Below are positions 39,928 to 47,905 of a stretch of 64,000 nt of DNA, piece by piece. Below the pieces are notes generated by a model. That model saw nothing but the letters and a program-made list of their open reading frames with translations. It had not been told where the DNA came from and did not search any database. The position numbers were made by a program, and so were the translations under genes. Numbering within the stretch: the stretch's first letter is position 1; each line of letters starts with the position of its first letter. The DNA is taken from positions 109,353 through 173,352 of the forward strand of contig NZ_BANH01000017.1 of assembly GCF_000964465.1 (NCBI RefSeq). The letters run 5' to 3'. This DNA is from Gluconobacter thailandicus F149-1 = NBRC 100600. GTDB lineage: Bacteria > Pseudomonadota > Alphaproteobacteria > Acetobacterales > Acetobacteraceae.

Positions 39928-40229
39928 ATAAGATCTCTTTTGATGTCACGCCCGATGAAGCGCTGGTGATCGGTAAGATCGTATCTCGTTATCTCAAGCT
40001 GGTAAAACGGCACGGGCAAGATGAAGAGTTGCAATCTCGGATGGATATCACTGCCTGCCATGCAAATGGCTGCCGTCTTAGGTTGGCAGAGCTTCTGGTC
40101 GCTAATGACTTCAATTTTATGCACGATTGCGTCGGGATTGAACGCCATCTCTGTCGCCAGACAGGGGCACTAAAAGGTCTTTACCGGCCCCGGTTTTCCG
40201 AGCGTTGCAGCGATGGAGCGTTGGCATGA
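39924..40229 (+). CDS. Small early phage protein, unknown
   Basis: 101 residues, start overlapping the previous stop by four bases. No domain is recognised. A run of helices (DEALVIGKIVSRYLKLVKR) with three cysteines and two histidines spread later does not form an obvious zinc motif. Confidence 0.6.
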   Translation: MNKISFDVTPDEALVIGKIVSRYLKLVKRHGQDEELQSRMDITACHANGCRLRLAELLVANDFNFMHDCVGIERHLCRQTGALKGLYRPRFSERCSDGALA

Positions 40230-40678
40230 TCCGGTCTGGTGAGCAGCTTGATCTGCTGGCGTGGGCTCCACCTGAGACGGTGCTGTCTTTCGATCCGCAG
40301 ATGATCCGGGGGAATTCGTATTCCAGCCGTCTGTCTCGGGCGATTTCGGTGTCTTTGGATAGCTGCGGATATTCGCGGGCGGAGATTGCCGAGCGCATGA
40401 GCCAGCATATGGGGCGGAAGATCAGCCTGAATATTCTGAACGCCTATGCGTCTGTAGCACGGGATACGCATGAGATTTCGGTATCGCGGTTTAATTCGCT
40501 GATCTGTGCGACCGGTGATCGGAGATTGGCGGAATTTGTAGCGGCCGATCACGGCTGGAGTGTGATCGACCGCCGATACCTACCGATGATCGAACTTGCG
40601 GCGGTTGGCGAGTTTAAGCGCGAGTTAGCCAAGAAAGAAAGGGCTATTCGCGGCGCTGTTCGAGGGGGGAACTGGTGA
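40226..40678 (+). CDS. Early phage protein, helix-turn-helix-like, unknown
   Basis: 150 residues from the ATG at 40226, overlapping the previous stop. The centre (CGYSRAEIAERMSQHMGRKISLNILNAYAS) resembles a DNA-binding helix-turn-helix. The C-terminus is basic. Similar proteins occur in early operons of alphaproteobacterial Mu-like phages (from memory, not searched). Function is unknown. Confidence 0.6.
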   Translation: MIRSGEQLDLLAWAPPETVLSFDPQMIRGNSYSSRLSRAISVSLDSCGYSRAEIAERMSQHMGRKISLNILNAYASVARDTHEISVSRFNSLICATGDRRLAEFVAADHGWSVIDRRYLPMIELAAVGEFKRELAKKERAIRGAVRGGNW

Positions 40679-40977
40679 TGGAAGTGCATTTTTATACCTC
40701 CGTGCATCTGTCATCCCGTGTGGGCGGTGGTCTGATGCTTCGTCTGGTGATGAGTCCGGACACTGCTTCACCCCTGCATTTCGCGACTGAACTTCTCGGT
40801 GGTGGATATTTGATCTTTGAAAGAATGTCTGATGCTGCCGTGGGTATGGGCTGCGGCTTGGCGGGTCGCGTGGTGGCAACACGTTTGAGAACCATGACCA
40901 CACGCGGAAGGTCACGATCACGGTTGCTGATCAGAAGTCGGTCAATCAGGCGATTGTGGCTGCCCAGGCGCTTCTGA
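40678..40977 (+). CDS. Uncertain ORF over a damaged region
   Basis: 99 codons from the ATG at 40678. The first half looks like a protein, but the last 30 residues are Arg/Ser-rich and are simply another frame of the DUF3164 gene. It may be the left remnant of a deletion that removed early genes, or the N-terminal part of a DUF3164 gene cut by a frameshift near 40840. Confidence 0.3.
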   Translation: MEVHFYTSVHLSSRVGGGLMLRLVMSPDTASPLHFATELLGGGYLIFERMSDAAVGMGCGLAGRVVATRLRTMTTRGRSRSRLLIRSRSIRRLWLPRRF

Positions 40978-41255
40978 ACCAGATCCTGGATGACATGATG
41001 GGGACCGTATCAGCGGACCTGCGCAAGGTGGTGAACAGTGCCTTTTCCCGTCATCCAACCAGTGGCCGGATCTCGACCGAACGCATTCTGGCTCTGAAAC
41101 GTCAGGACTTTGATCATCCACTCTGGCCGGAGGCTCGCAAGGCACTGTCCGATGCTGTGGAGGTGATCGGGAGCCGGACTTACCTGCGGTTTTACATGCG
41201 GGAGACCAGCAAGGAAGGCTGGAAAAACATCGACCTTAATTTCTCTTCGCTGTGA
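40833..41255 (+). pseudogene. DUF3164 gene, 5' end missing
   Basis: The frame read from about 40845 gives YGLRLGGSRGGN, then VTITVADQ, and later SDAVEVIGSRTYLRFYMRET, the C-terminal two-thirds of DUF3164, a protein found in Mu-like early operons. No ATG, GTG or TTG precedes the homology in this frame, and two stops (40818, 40830) lie just before it. Family members have about 200 residues; here about 137 remain. A GTG at 40956 could yield only the last 99. Confidence 0.75.
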
Positions 41256-41262
41256 GGGTGTG

Positions 41263-41547
41263 ATGAGCAAGGTATTTCAGATTGACGTCGTTCAGACCGT
41301 GTCCGTGACGCTGAAGGACTCAGCATTTACGGAACAGTTTATGGAAGAGTATCGGGCCAGCTTTTCTCCGTTTTTCGAGCTGGTGGAGCATGCCGAGCAT
41401 ATCGGGCAGTTGGTTGGGCGCGGCGTGATGGATGAGGTCACGCGCTTCTCTGGAGCTAAGCAGTTCATTGAGGGTTATGGCCCGATCGGTGATTTCGTTG
41501 AAAAGGCGGAAATCACGGAGACGACGGTCGATGAGGTGATCTCGTGA
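41263..41547 (+). CDS. Small phage protein, unknown
   Basis: 94 residues, acidic, from the ATG at 41263 (a GTG directly before it is in frame). It looks soluble and helical (FTEQFMEEYRASFSPFFELVEHAEHI). It overlaps the next gene's start. No family is recognised. Confidence 0.6.
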   Translation: MSKVFQIDVVQTVSVTLKDSAFTEQFMEEYRASFSPFFELVEHAEHIGQLVGRGVMDEVTRFSGAKQFIEGYGPIGDFVEKAEITETTVDEVIS

Positions 41548-42089
41548 GCAAGCATCTAGAACAACCCGTGCGGACGCGGGAAGAAATCGAGACCGAGCTT
41601 CAGAGGCTTTTTACTCATGGCGTCCGAGGACCGAACGCAGCATGGCAAATCGTGCATCGTATTTTTGATGAGGTACGGGATTATGGCGCGGAGGAACAGC
41701 GCCGGAAGGATGTGGAAGGGCAAAAGCCTGTTGCTTGGCTTATTGAGGATAAAAGTAAGGGCGTACCTGGGAAAGCATTTACAGAGGATCGCGCGGTTAC
41801 CTGTAAAGGCGATGCTGACTATTTCGTACGTTTCAATTTCAGCGCCCAACCTTTATTTGCACACTCCGCCAACGTCGCCGCGCTGGAAGCGGAGATTGCG
41901 GAGTTGAAGGAAGCTGAGCGGCTTGCGCGGGCTGATGCTGAAGCAAACAAGGCGCGAGTTTCAGTGCTGCTGGACCACCTTAAAAGGGCTGAGTATGCGT
42001 CTCGAAAAGATAGCCTCACCCCGATCGAACGTCTTGAAAGCGTACAAGCTATCTTGCGCGTAGCTCTCTCCAGAGAGGTGCAGTCGTGA
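41544..42089 (+). CDS. Phage protein with central PVAW-type domain and coiled coil
   Basis: 181 residues. A short region KPVAWLIEDK ... QPLFAH resembles a small module repeated in many phage accessory proteins. Residues 110-150 (VAALEAEIAELKEAERLARADAEANKARV in blocks) form a coiled coil. Starts and stops overlap both neighbours. Function is unknown. Confidence 0.55.
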   Translation: MSKHLEQPVRTREEIETELQRLFTHGVRGPNAAWQIVHRIFDEVRDYGAEEQRRKDVEGQKPVAWLIEDKSKGVPGKAFTEDRAVTCKGDADYFVRFNFSAQPLFAHSANVAALEAEIAELKEAERLARADAEANKARVSVLLDHLKRAEYASRKDSLTPIERLESVQAILRVALSREVQS

Positions 42090-42496
42090 TGGCGGCAGAT
42101 CCGAAAAATACGCGCTATGCCAAGCTGCGCATTGCACAGAAGCAAATGGGCTTGGACGAAGACGCTTATCGGGACCGGCTGGAACGGGAGACGGGAAAGC
42201 GGTCTGCGAAAGAGATGACAGTGGCGGAACTGGACAAGGTTCTGACGGGGTTCAAGCGGGACGGATTTCGTCCCGCACCTCCCAGAACTGGAAAGGCCAC
42301 CTCTTCCCGGCCAGAGGTTCGGAAGGTTTTTGCCCTCTGGGGTGAACTGGCTCCTTCCCTCCGATCCGGGGGCTCTCGGGAAAGCCTGCGGGCTTTTGTG
42401 AAGCGGATGGTTGGTGTGGACGATCCTAATTTCCTTTCGGGTGCACAGGCGGGTGTCGTGATTGAGGCGCTGAAGGCTTGGGGGAAGCGGGCATGA
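42086..42496 (+). CDS. gemA: GemA/Mu gp16-like regulatory protein (DUF1018)
   Basis: 136 residues. The DUF1018 pattern is clear: YAKLRIAQKQMGLDEDAYRDRL, then KEMTVAELDKVLTGFKRDGF. In Mu, GemA/gp16 modulates host gene expression and DNA supercoiling. The ATG overlaps the upstream stop and the downstream ATG overlaps its stop, in an early-operon chain. Confidence 0.9.
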   Translation: MMAADPKNTRYAKLRIAQKQMGLDEDAYRDRLERETGKRSAKEMTVAELDKVLTGFKRDGFRPAPPRTGKATSSRPEVRKVFALWGELAPSLRSGGSRESLRAFVKRMVGVDDPNFLSGAQAGVVIEALKAWGKRA

Positions 42497-42912
42497 CTGT
42501 TGCCAGGAAGAAATCCACAAAACCGAAGCCACGCATGGACGGGTGTGGAGAGAAACCCAAAGGAAAACGCCCTACTGCTGCCCAGTTGGTAGCTACGCGC
42601 AAAGTCATCACTATTCCTTTGGCCAAGGTCGGTAAGGTTCAGCAGGCTTCCACGCTGACGACAGTTGAACGCCAGCGCTTTGAAATGCTGGAAGCCATGC
42701 TTCTGAATCTCAGGCGTGCTGTTGCAATGGTTCTGGTGAATGGGATTGACGGAAATCAGGACACGCTTGAGGAGAAGGCCGGAGAGCTGACGGCGATGCT
42801 GAACATCATGGAGAAGCGTGGTGACCTGCGGCCCGGTTGTCTGATAAAAAAATGTCAGGATGTTGCGGATCAGTTGGACGAAGATATTTCGAAGCATTGT
42901 TTGCAGAGTTGA
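42493..42912 (+). CDS. Phage protein, unknown, last gene before early terminator
   Basis: 139 residues. The N-terminus is Lys/Pro-rich (ARKKSTKPKPRMDGCGEKPKGK in two blocks), followed by helices. No family is recognised. It ends the early operon at a strong terminator. Confidence 0.6.
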   Translation: MTVARKKSTKPKPRMDGCGEKPKGKRPTAAQLVATRKVITIPLAKVGKVQQASTLTTVERQRFEMLEAMLLNLRRAVAMVLVNGIDGNQDTLEEKAGELTAMLNIMEKRGDLRPGCLIKKCQDVADQLDEDISKHCLQS

Positions 42913-42919
42913 TTTCAAA

Positions 42920-42947
42920 AGAGCCCCTTCACCGGGGCTCTTTTTTT
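42920..42947 (+). terminator. Early-operon intrinsic terminator
   Basis: GAGCCCC pairs with GGGGCTC around a short loop and is followed by seven Ts, separating early genes from the activator gene. Confidence 0.93.
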
Positions 42948-43016
42948 GTCTGCATGATTATTTTTGACGTGGTACACTTCCGTTTGCGAAGCGCAGAAAT
43001 CAGGGAAATTCGGACA

Positions 43017-43403
43017 ATGAGTGTGGAACCACCTTCCACCATTAAATGGCTTGTGAACGCTGTTGGCGAAGACGTTGCTCTGGCGTTTGTGGAGAGCATG
43101 GGTGGGCGGCGTGTGTGGGTTCCGCGCAAGTGGGCTGGCTCCAATTTCGCAGAGTATCATGGGGAAGAAATTGCAGCTGTGATGAGCGCGCAATATGGCG
43201 GTGAACACTACGATGTGCCGCTGTGCCGGGAATGGCGTGCAATGATGCTGTATTGCCAGGGCATTCCGTTGAGCGATATTGCGTTTCGGGTTGGATGTTC
43301 ACGGTCTGCGATCATCCGCATTCTCGGCGGCAGGACACGGAAGATCGTTGCCAAACGAGAGCAGTCCCAGCAGGATGTGCGTCAGTTCGCATTGTTCGGC
43401 TGA
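43017..43403 (+). CDS. mor: Mor/C-type transcription activator
   Basis: 128 residues from the ATG at 43017 (AGGGA upstream). The second half has the Mor pattern: REWRAMMLYCQGIPLSDIAFRVGCSRSAIIRILG, a helix-turn-helix. Mu uses Mor for middle and C for late transcription; only this one family member is seen here, so it may do both. It stands alone between the early terminator and the lysis genes. Confidence 0.85.
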   Translation: MSVEPPSTIKWLVNAVGEDVALAFVESMGGRRVWVPRKWAGSNFAEYHGEEIAAVMSAQYGGEHYDVPLCREWRAMMLYCQGIPLSDIAFRVGCSRSAIIRILGGRTRKIVAKREQSQQDVRQFALFG

Positions 43404-43408
43404 GTTAC

Positions 43409-43462
43409 GGGGTGCAGTCGCACCCATGATAGAGGACGCACCCTCCCCGTATTCTGCCGGGT
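43409..43462 (+). promoter_or_regulatory. Candidate late promoter/activator site before the endolysin gene
   Basis: The inverted repeat GGGTGC-AGTC-GCACCC (43410-43425) begins (with GGGG) exactly 54 bases before the ATG. The same arrangement is repeated before the protease gene. Confidence 0.55.
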
Positions 43463-44164
43463 ATGCAGATCAACTTCGACATTGCCGCACAGTTCACCTC
43501 CGCACGCGAGGGTCGATATCAGTGCATCCGGACTGACGCCGGAAACTGGACACTTGGCCAGATTGGCCAGGGTAATCTGGTGGGGACCATGCGCGGCATC
43601 AGTGCGCCTGTGATGGGGCAATGGCTGGGCAATCCGGCCATGGTCACGAGCAGTGTCATGAAGTCGATTACAGATGACACGTTCAAGGCGATTGCCCGTT
43701 CCCTGTTCTGGCGCGCGATCAACGGCGATCAACTGCCGCCTGGTCTTGATCTTCTACTGTTTGATTTCGCCTTCAATAGCGGTGTGGCGCGGGCGGCCAA
43801 GCAGTTGCAGCGTATCCTGCATCTGGAGCAGATCGACGGGGACGTTGGCGAGGACACGCTTGAGGCGGTTCTGCATGCACCTGTTTCGGACATTCTTCTA
43901 GCCCTCTCTGATAAATACGTTCGGCGGCTCCAGGATGATCTGGGCGTGGCGTCAGACGGCATTATTGGTCCGGGCACGCTGAAGGCGATCAAAGCGCAGG
44001 ATGCTCGGCTGCGGGCGCTTATTTATGCCTGTGCCAGCCAGCAGGACGCGGCTTACCGCTCTTTCAAAGGATTTGCGCAGTTTGGCCGAGGGTGGCTCGG
44101 GCGGCTGGATCAGCGTGTTGAGGCTGCGGTGTCGCTTCTGACATCTGTGCCCGCGCTGACGTGA
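43463..44164 (+). CDS. Endolysin (GH108-type N-acetylmuramidase)
   Basis: 233 residues. The N-terminus has the catalytic Glu in TSAREGRYQCI, and the segment LFWRAINGDQLPPGLDLLLFDFAFNSG is typical of the GH108 family. The second half (IDGDVGEDTLEAVLHA and SDGIIGPGTLKAIKAQ) resembles peptidoglycan-binding repeats. No signal peptide is present, so it depends on a holin. It is the first late gene, as lys in Mu. Confidence 0.88.
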   Translation: MQINFDIAAQFTSAREGRYQCIRTDAGNWTLGQIGQGNLVGTMRGISAPVMGQWLGNPAMVTSSVMKSITDDTFKAIARSLFWRAINGDQLPPGLDLLLFDFAFNSGVARAAKQLQRILHLEQIDGDVGEDTLEAVLHAPVSDILLALSDKYVRRLQDDLGVASDGIIGPGTLKAIKAQDARLRALIYACASQQDAAYRSFKGFAQFGRGWLGRLDQRVEAAVSLLTSVPALT

Positions 44165-44243
44165 CGGTTCTGGCCGTGCTGCGGGCGCGCACCGGCCGGT
44201 TAACGTACCTGCGCGAGCACGCGGCGCACTCATGGAGGCCGAC

Positions 44244-44621
44244 ATGGCACTCAAGTTCAAGGTAAGCACGCTGACGTCCGTTCTGGCGCTTGCTACGCCC
44301 TACGTCACAGGACTGCTGACCAATAAGGGCGCGGCCTATCAGAAGATTGCCAATCAGGCTGTGCGTTCTGCTGTGACGTCTACGGACGGCGGCATCGACA
44401 AGATGGTGTCTTCCTTCACCAAGTTCGAAACGGAAAACCCGCTGGTCCAGACGGCCGTCACCGAATTTACGACGCTTGCAAAGGCTGCTGGCTTTAATGT
44501 TCCAACGCTTGATGCGGTTCAGAGCCATATCAAGAGCGCCATTTATGATCTGGCGACGGCCATTGTTCCTGCGGATCAGCTGACGGTTGCGCCTGCTGTC
44601 ACTGCACCTGCTGCCAGCTGA
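44244..44621 (+). CDS. Phage protein in lysis module, unknown
   Basis: 125 residues from the ATG at 44244, which has GGAGG five bases upstream; an ATG at 44232 overlaps that site and is unlikely. The early part is mildly hydrophobic (TLTSVLALATPYVTGLL). The tail is Ala/Pro/Thr-rich. It lies where Mu carries gp23 and may be structural or holin-related. Confidence 0.55.
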   Translation: MALKFKVSTLTSVLALATPYVTGLLTNKGAAYQKIANQAVRSAVTSTDGGIDKMVSSFTKFETENPLVQTAVTEFTTLAKAAGFNVPTLDAVQSHIKSAIYDLATAIVPADQLTVAPAVTAPAAS

Positions 44622-44899
44622 TGGGCGACGCGGCCCATGTGGCCGCGAGCGTAGTGTTGCCCTGGCCGGTGATGATCGTTGCCCTTTTATTTGGGCTGGT
44701 CGTCACCGTCTGGGCGGTGGTTGCGCTGCTGCGGCATCCGACGTTTGAGCGGCGTATCGCCAGCCTGGAGCGAGGGCACGCGGCCAATGAAGAGCGTGAC
44801 CGCCACACGGCGCAGATGCTCCAGAAAATTTCCAACGATCAGGAGCAGTCAAACAAGCTCCTGCATCTCATTGTTGAAGGGCATCTGAGAAAGCCATGA
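44621..44899 (+). CDS. DUF2730 (Mu gp25-like) membrane protein
   Basis: 92 residues. One membrane span (VMIVALLFGLVVTVWAVVALL) is followed by a coiled-coil tail with RIASLERGH, matching DUF2730. The ATG overlaps the upstream stop. Its role in lysis or tail assembly is not established. Confidence 0.8.
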   Translation: MGDAAHVAASVVLPWPVMIVALLFGLVVTVWAVVALLRHPTFERRIASLERGHAANEERDRHTAQMLQKISNDQEQSNKLLHLIVEGHLRKP

Positions 44900-45021
44900 A
44901 ACGCGTTTTATTCGAAGTTTCACTTGTTGCACTGGGTTTTCTAGCTGGCGCGTTTCTGGGCGTGACAGCTGACGCTGTGTGCCCGCCCTCCACTCATTTA
45001 TCTCGGGGAGAACGGCTGTGA
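44896..45021 (+). CDS. 41-residue membrane protein
   Basis: A small gene ATG 44896 to TGA 45021 with a single hydrophobic helix (VSLVALGFLAGAFLGV) and a short exposed tail with one Cys. Start and stop each overlap neighbours by 4 bases, which argues that it is real. Position and size match Mu gp24; a role as holin or antiholin partner is possible. Confidence 0.65.
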   Translation: MKRVLFEVSLVALGFLAGAFLGVTADAVCPPSTHLSRGERL

Positions 45022-45329
45022 ATGCTGTTCGTCAGGTCCTAATTGAAGACCGTCGCTGGTATGTCCTAGATGCGATTGCGCAGATGGCTGACCGCCGTCT
45101 GAACGAAGAAATCATTCTAGTAGGCATCCGAGATTCCGGACGCCCTGCTCAGGTGAATGATATTCGGGAAGATCTGGAGCATCTGGAGCGTGAAGGCTGT
45201 GTGACGCTGGAACGGTATATTCGCGGTCCTGGGCGTCAGTATTGGATTGCGACGCTAACTGCTGAGGGTTTGCAGGCACGCGATAATTTACGAACCGTTC
45301 CAGGTGTTGCTTCTCGGAAGCCACTGTAA
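45018..45329 (+). CDS. Mu gp26-like winged-helix protein
   Basis: 103 residues from the GTG at 45018. A winged-helix pattern is seen (REDLEHLEREGCVTLER, then YWIATLTAEGLQAR). Mu-like phages have such a protein between gp25 and the small terminase. Function is unclear. Confidence 0.75.
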   Translation: MNAVRQVLIEDRRWYVLDAIAQMADRRLNEEIILVGIRDSGRPAQVNDIREDLEHLEREGCVTLERYIRGPGRQYWIATLTAEGLQARDNLRTVPGVASRKPL

Positions 45330-45332
45330 ATC

Positions 45333-45905
45333 ATGGCGCGGCCATCTTCCATTGATCGCATGCCCGATGAGATCCGCGAGCGGATCGGCCAGTTGCGCGA
45401 TGGTGGCTCAACCATTGATGAAATTCTGGCGGCTCTGGCTGAGCTGGACGGCGTAGAAATCAGCCGTTCTGCGCTTGGTCGGCACATTCAGAATCTCGAT
45501 AGGCTGGGTGTGCAGATGCGCCGCTCACGCGATGTGGCGACAGCCTTGGTCGGACGGCTTGGAACCGCAGAAGTCGGGCGTAATGCGCAGCTGAATATCG
45601 AGTTGATGCATACGGCCATTCTCGACCTGTTCATGAAGGCACAGGACGGTGACGGTACCGACCTGTCCAAGGGCGGTCAGGCTTTTGCCAAACGTGATCC
45701 GATGGGCATTCAGCTTGTCGCGAAGGCGCTGGATCATCTGGCGAAAGCCAGCAAGACCGATGCGGAATATCGGGCCGAAGTAAAGAAACAGGTTCGGGAA
45801 GAACTGGCAGCTGAAGCTAAGGAGAATATTAGCAAAGTCGCGGCAAGTCAGGGTCTGTCTGCTGAAACAGCTAAAGCCATCATGGCGGGATTGATCACGA
45901 CATGA
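45333..45905 (+). CDS. Terminase small subunit (DUF3486, Mu gp27)
   Basis: 190 residues. The DUF3486 head is SSIDRMPDEIRERIGQLRDGGST, then ISRSALGRHIQNLDRLG. It recognises phage DNA for packaging. Its stop overlaps the large subunit's start. Confidence 0.92.
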   Translation: MARPSSIDRMPDEIRERIGQLRDGGSTIDEILAALAELDGVEISRSALGRHIQNLDRLGVQMRRSRDVATALVGRLGTAEVGRNAQLNIELMHTAILDLFMKAQDGDGTDLSKGGQAFAKRDPMGIQLVAKALDHLAKASKTDAEYRAEVKKQVREELAAEAKENISKVAASQGLSAETAKAIMAGLITT

Positions 45906-47458
45906 GTGGTATTTTTCTGAAGTGCCAAGCCGAATTTCTCGAAAGCATGATGACAGAACCTGTCACGCTTGAGGAAAAGTCGCGACGAACAGGATTTTCG
46001 TGGACTGCATCTTTTGGTGCGGATCTTACGGCCGCAAGTGCGAAAAACGCTGGTGGCATGGACGTATTCTATCTCGGGTACAATCTCGAAATGGCGCGTG
46101 AATTTATTGATTACTGCGCTGAGCATGCTGCCGTTATGGAACAGGCAGCGTCAGAGGTTCATGAAAGCTTTTGGCACGATCCAGATCATCCTGAGAAGGA
46201 CACCAAGGTCTTTCGGATCGACTTTGCATCTGGATTCAAGATCCTTGCTCTGCCATCTCGACCGCGAGCGCTGCGGGGTATGCAGGGCTTGGTTATTATT
46301 GACGAAGCTGCGTTCCATGATGACCTGGAAGAATTGCTGAAAGCGGCTATTGCACTGCTGATGTGGGGGGGCCGCGTCGTAATTATCAGCACGCATGACG
46401 GTGACACCAATCCATTTAATGTGCTCGTCCAATCCGTTTTGGCCGGGAAAAAGCCGTATAAACTTTTGCGCACAACTCTGGATGATGCTCTGAATGACGG
46501 CCTTTACAAAAAAATGTGCGCTCGCAAAGGCGAAGTCTGGTCACAAGAAGTGCAAGACAAGTGGCGCGATGATCTGATTGCATTTTATGGCGCAGCGGCA
46601 GACGAAGAACTGTTCTGTATCCCAAACCCATCCACGGGCGCTTATATTCCTTTGGCGCTGATTGATGCGCGCAGTGAAAAAGGAGTGCCTGTTAAGCGGT
46701 GGGCCTGTGACGCGGCCTTTACGCTGATGGCAGATCGCCTTCGTGAAATTGAAGCACGTGCCTTTTGTGAAGACCAGCTTGCCCCTGTTCTGGACGCGCT
46801 GGACCCGAAAGCCTCGCACGTTTTTGGTGAGGACTTTGGTCGCTCAGGGGATCTGACCGTGATTTGGGTTCTCCAGATCCGGCCCAATACAGATCGGGCA
46901 ACAGTTCTTGTTGTTGAGCTGCGGAATACGCCCTTCGAACAGCAGAAGCAGATCCTGCATTATGTTCTGGACCGTCTACCTCGCTTTCGGGCGGGCAAGA
47001 TGGATGGGCGGGGTAACGGCCAATATCTGGCTGAAGTGACAGTACAGCGGTACGGCTCCCGCGTTGAGGCCGTGATGCTGACTGAGGGATGGTATCGCGA
47101 CGAAATGCCGCCCATGAAAGCGGCGTTTGAAGATGCGACGCTCACGCTTCCGGCCGATCAGGAAATTCATGACGACATTCGCGCCCTGAAGCTGGTGCGT
47201 GGCGTGGCACGTGTGCCGGATCAGCGGAGCGAAGGCGGTACCGGCAAGCGGCACGGCGATGCCGCCATTGCGCTTGCCATGGCTTATGCGGCCAGTCGTT
47301 CCGACCCCGAGGAATATCACTTTGAACTCATAAAATCGCCTCGTGAGATCGAGGACAGCAGGCGTCCGGATGGACGCTCTTCCATCGAGCAGGAAATCGC
47401 GCGTGAGCAGCTGGGGCGTGGCGACGGAAATATGGGCTTTCGAGGGATGGTGCTGTGA
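45902..47458 (+). CDS. Terminase large subunit (Mu gp28-like)
   Basis: 518 residues. The ATPase half includes the Walker B region LVIIDEAAFHDDLEELLKAA and the coupling motif VVIISTHDGDTNPFN. The nuclease half begins HVFGEDFGRSGDLTVIWVLQ with catalytic Asp. It packages DNA by headful, together with adjacent host DNA as in Mu. No frame damage is visible. Confidence 0.93.
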   Translation: MSGIFLKCQAEFLESMMTEPVTLEEKSRRTGFSWTASFGADLTAASAKNAGGMDVFYLGYNLEMAREFIDYCAEHAAVMEQAASEVHESFWHDPDHPEKDTKVFRIDFASGFKILALPSRPRALRGMQGLVIIDEAAFHDDLEELLKAAIALLMWGGRVVIISTHDGDTNPFNVLVQSVLAGKKPYKLLRTTLDDALNDGLYKKMCARKGEVWSQEVQDKWRDDLIAFYGAAADEELFCIPNPSTGAYIPLALIDARSEKGVPVKRWACDAAFTLMADRLREIEARAFCEDQLAPVLDALDPKASHVFGEDFGRSGDLTVIWVLQIRPNTDRATVLVVELRNTPFEQQKQILHYVLDRLPRFRAGKMDGRGNGQYLAEVTVQRYGSRVEAVMLTEGWYRDEMPPMKAAFEDATLTLPADQEIHDDIRALKLVRGVARVPDQRSEGGTGKRHGDAAIALAMAYAASRSDPEEYHFELIKSPREIEDSRRPDGRSSIEQEIAREQLGRGDGNMGFRGMVL

Positions 47459-47688
47459 CGAATAGTCTTCCTCTGGATCTGGCCTGTGCGGTCATCCTGG
47501 TGCTGTGCGCCATTCTTGTCTGGATTGCGCATCTGGCATCTGAAGCACGGGCTGAACGCGATGCGCAGAAGCGCAAAGTTGAGGCGCTGGAAGCCCAGAA
47601 GGCCCAGCTCACTCTCTCCCAGGTGCAGGTGTCCACCGCTCCGACAGATAATGCTTTGGCGCAGATCCTGAACAAGGCGGAATTCTGA
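47455..47688 (+). CDS. Putative inner-membrane spanin (Rz-like)
   Basis: 77 residues from a GTG. One membrane helix (LACAVILVLCAILVWIAHL) is followed by a coiled coil (RDAQKRKVEALEAQKAQLTL). The next gene is a small lipoprotein overlapping by one base, the layout of a two-component spanin. Its location between terminase and portal, far from the endolysin, is unusual. Confidence 0.6.
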   Translation: MTNSLPLDLACAVILVLCAILVWIAHLASEARAERDAQKRKVEALEAQKAQLTLSQVQVSTAPTDNALAQILNKAEF

Positions 47689-47903
47689 TGCGTTTCTTTC
47701 CCCTGGTGCTGGCGATCGTGGCTCTGTCCGGCTGTGGGAGTGTGCCGCAGCATGTCTGCCCTCTGGTCGTGCCATGGTCCGCTGACGATCAGAAAGCACT
47801 TAGTCGCGCTTTAGACGCGGATAAAGACCCTCTTATTCATCGGGCAGTTCAGGAAGACGCGGGTTTTCGCGCTTGGGCACGCGGCTGCCAGGGAGCGCAA
47901 TAA
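47688..47903 (+). CDS. Putative outer-membrane spanin lipoprotein (Rz1-like)
   Basis: 71 residues. The signal ends in LSGC, giving Cys16 as lipid anchor, followed by a short periplasmic domain. Classical Rz1 is Pro-rich, which this one is not, so the assignment rests on the lipobox, size and pairing with the upstream gene. Confidence 0.55.
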   Translation: MRFFPLVLAIVALSGCGSVPQHVCPLVVPWSADDQKALSRALDADKDPLIHRAVQEDAGFRAWARGCQGAQ

Positions 47904-47905
47904 CC

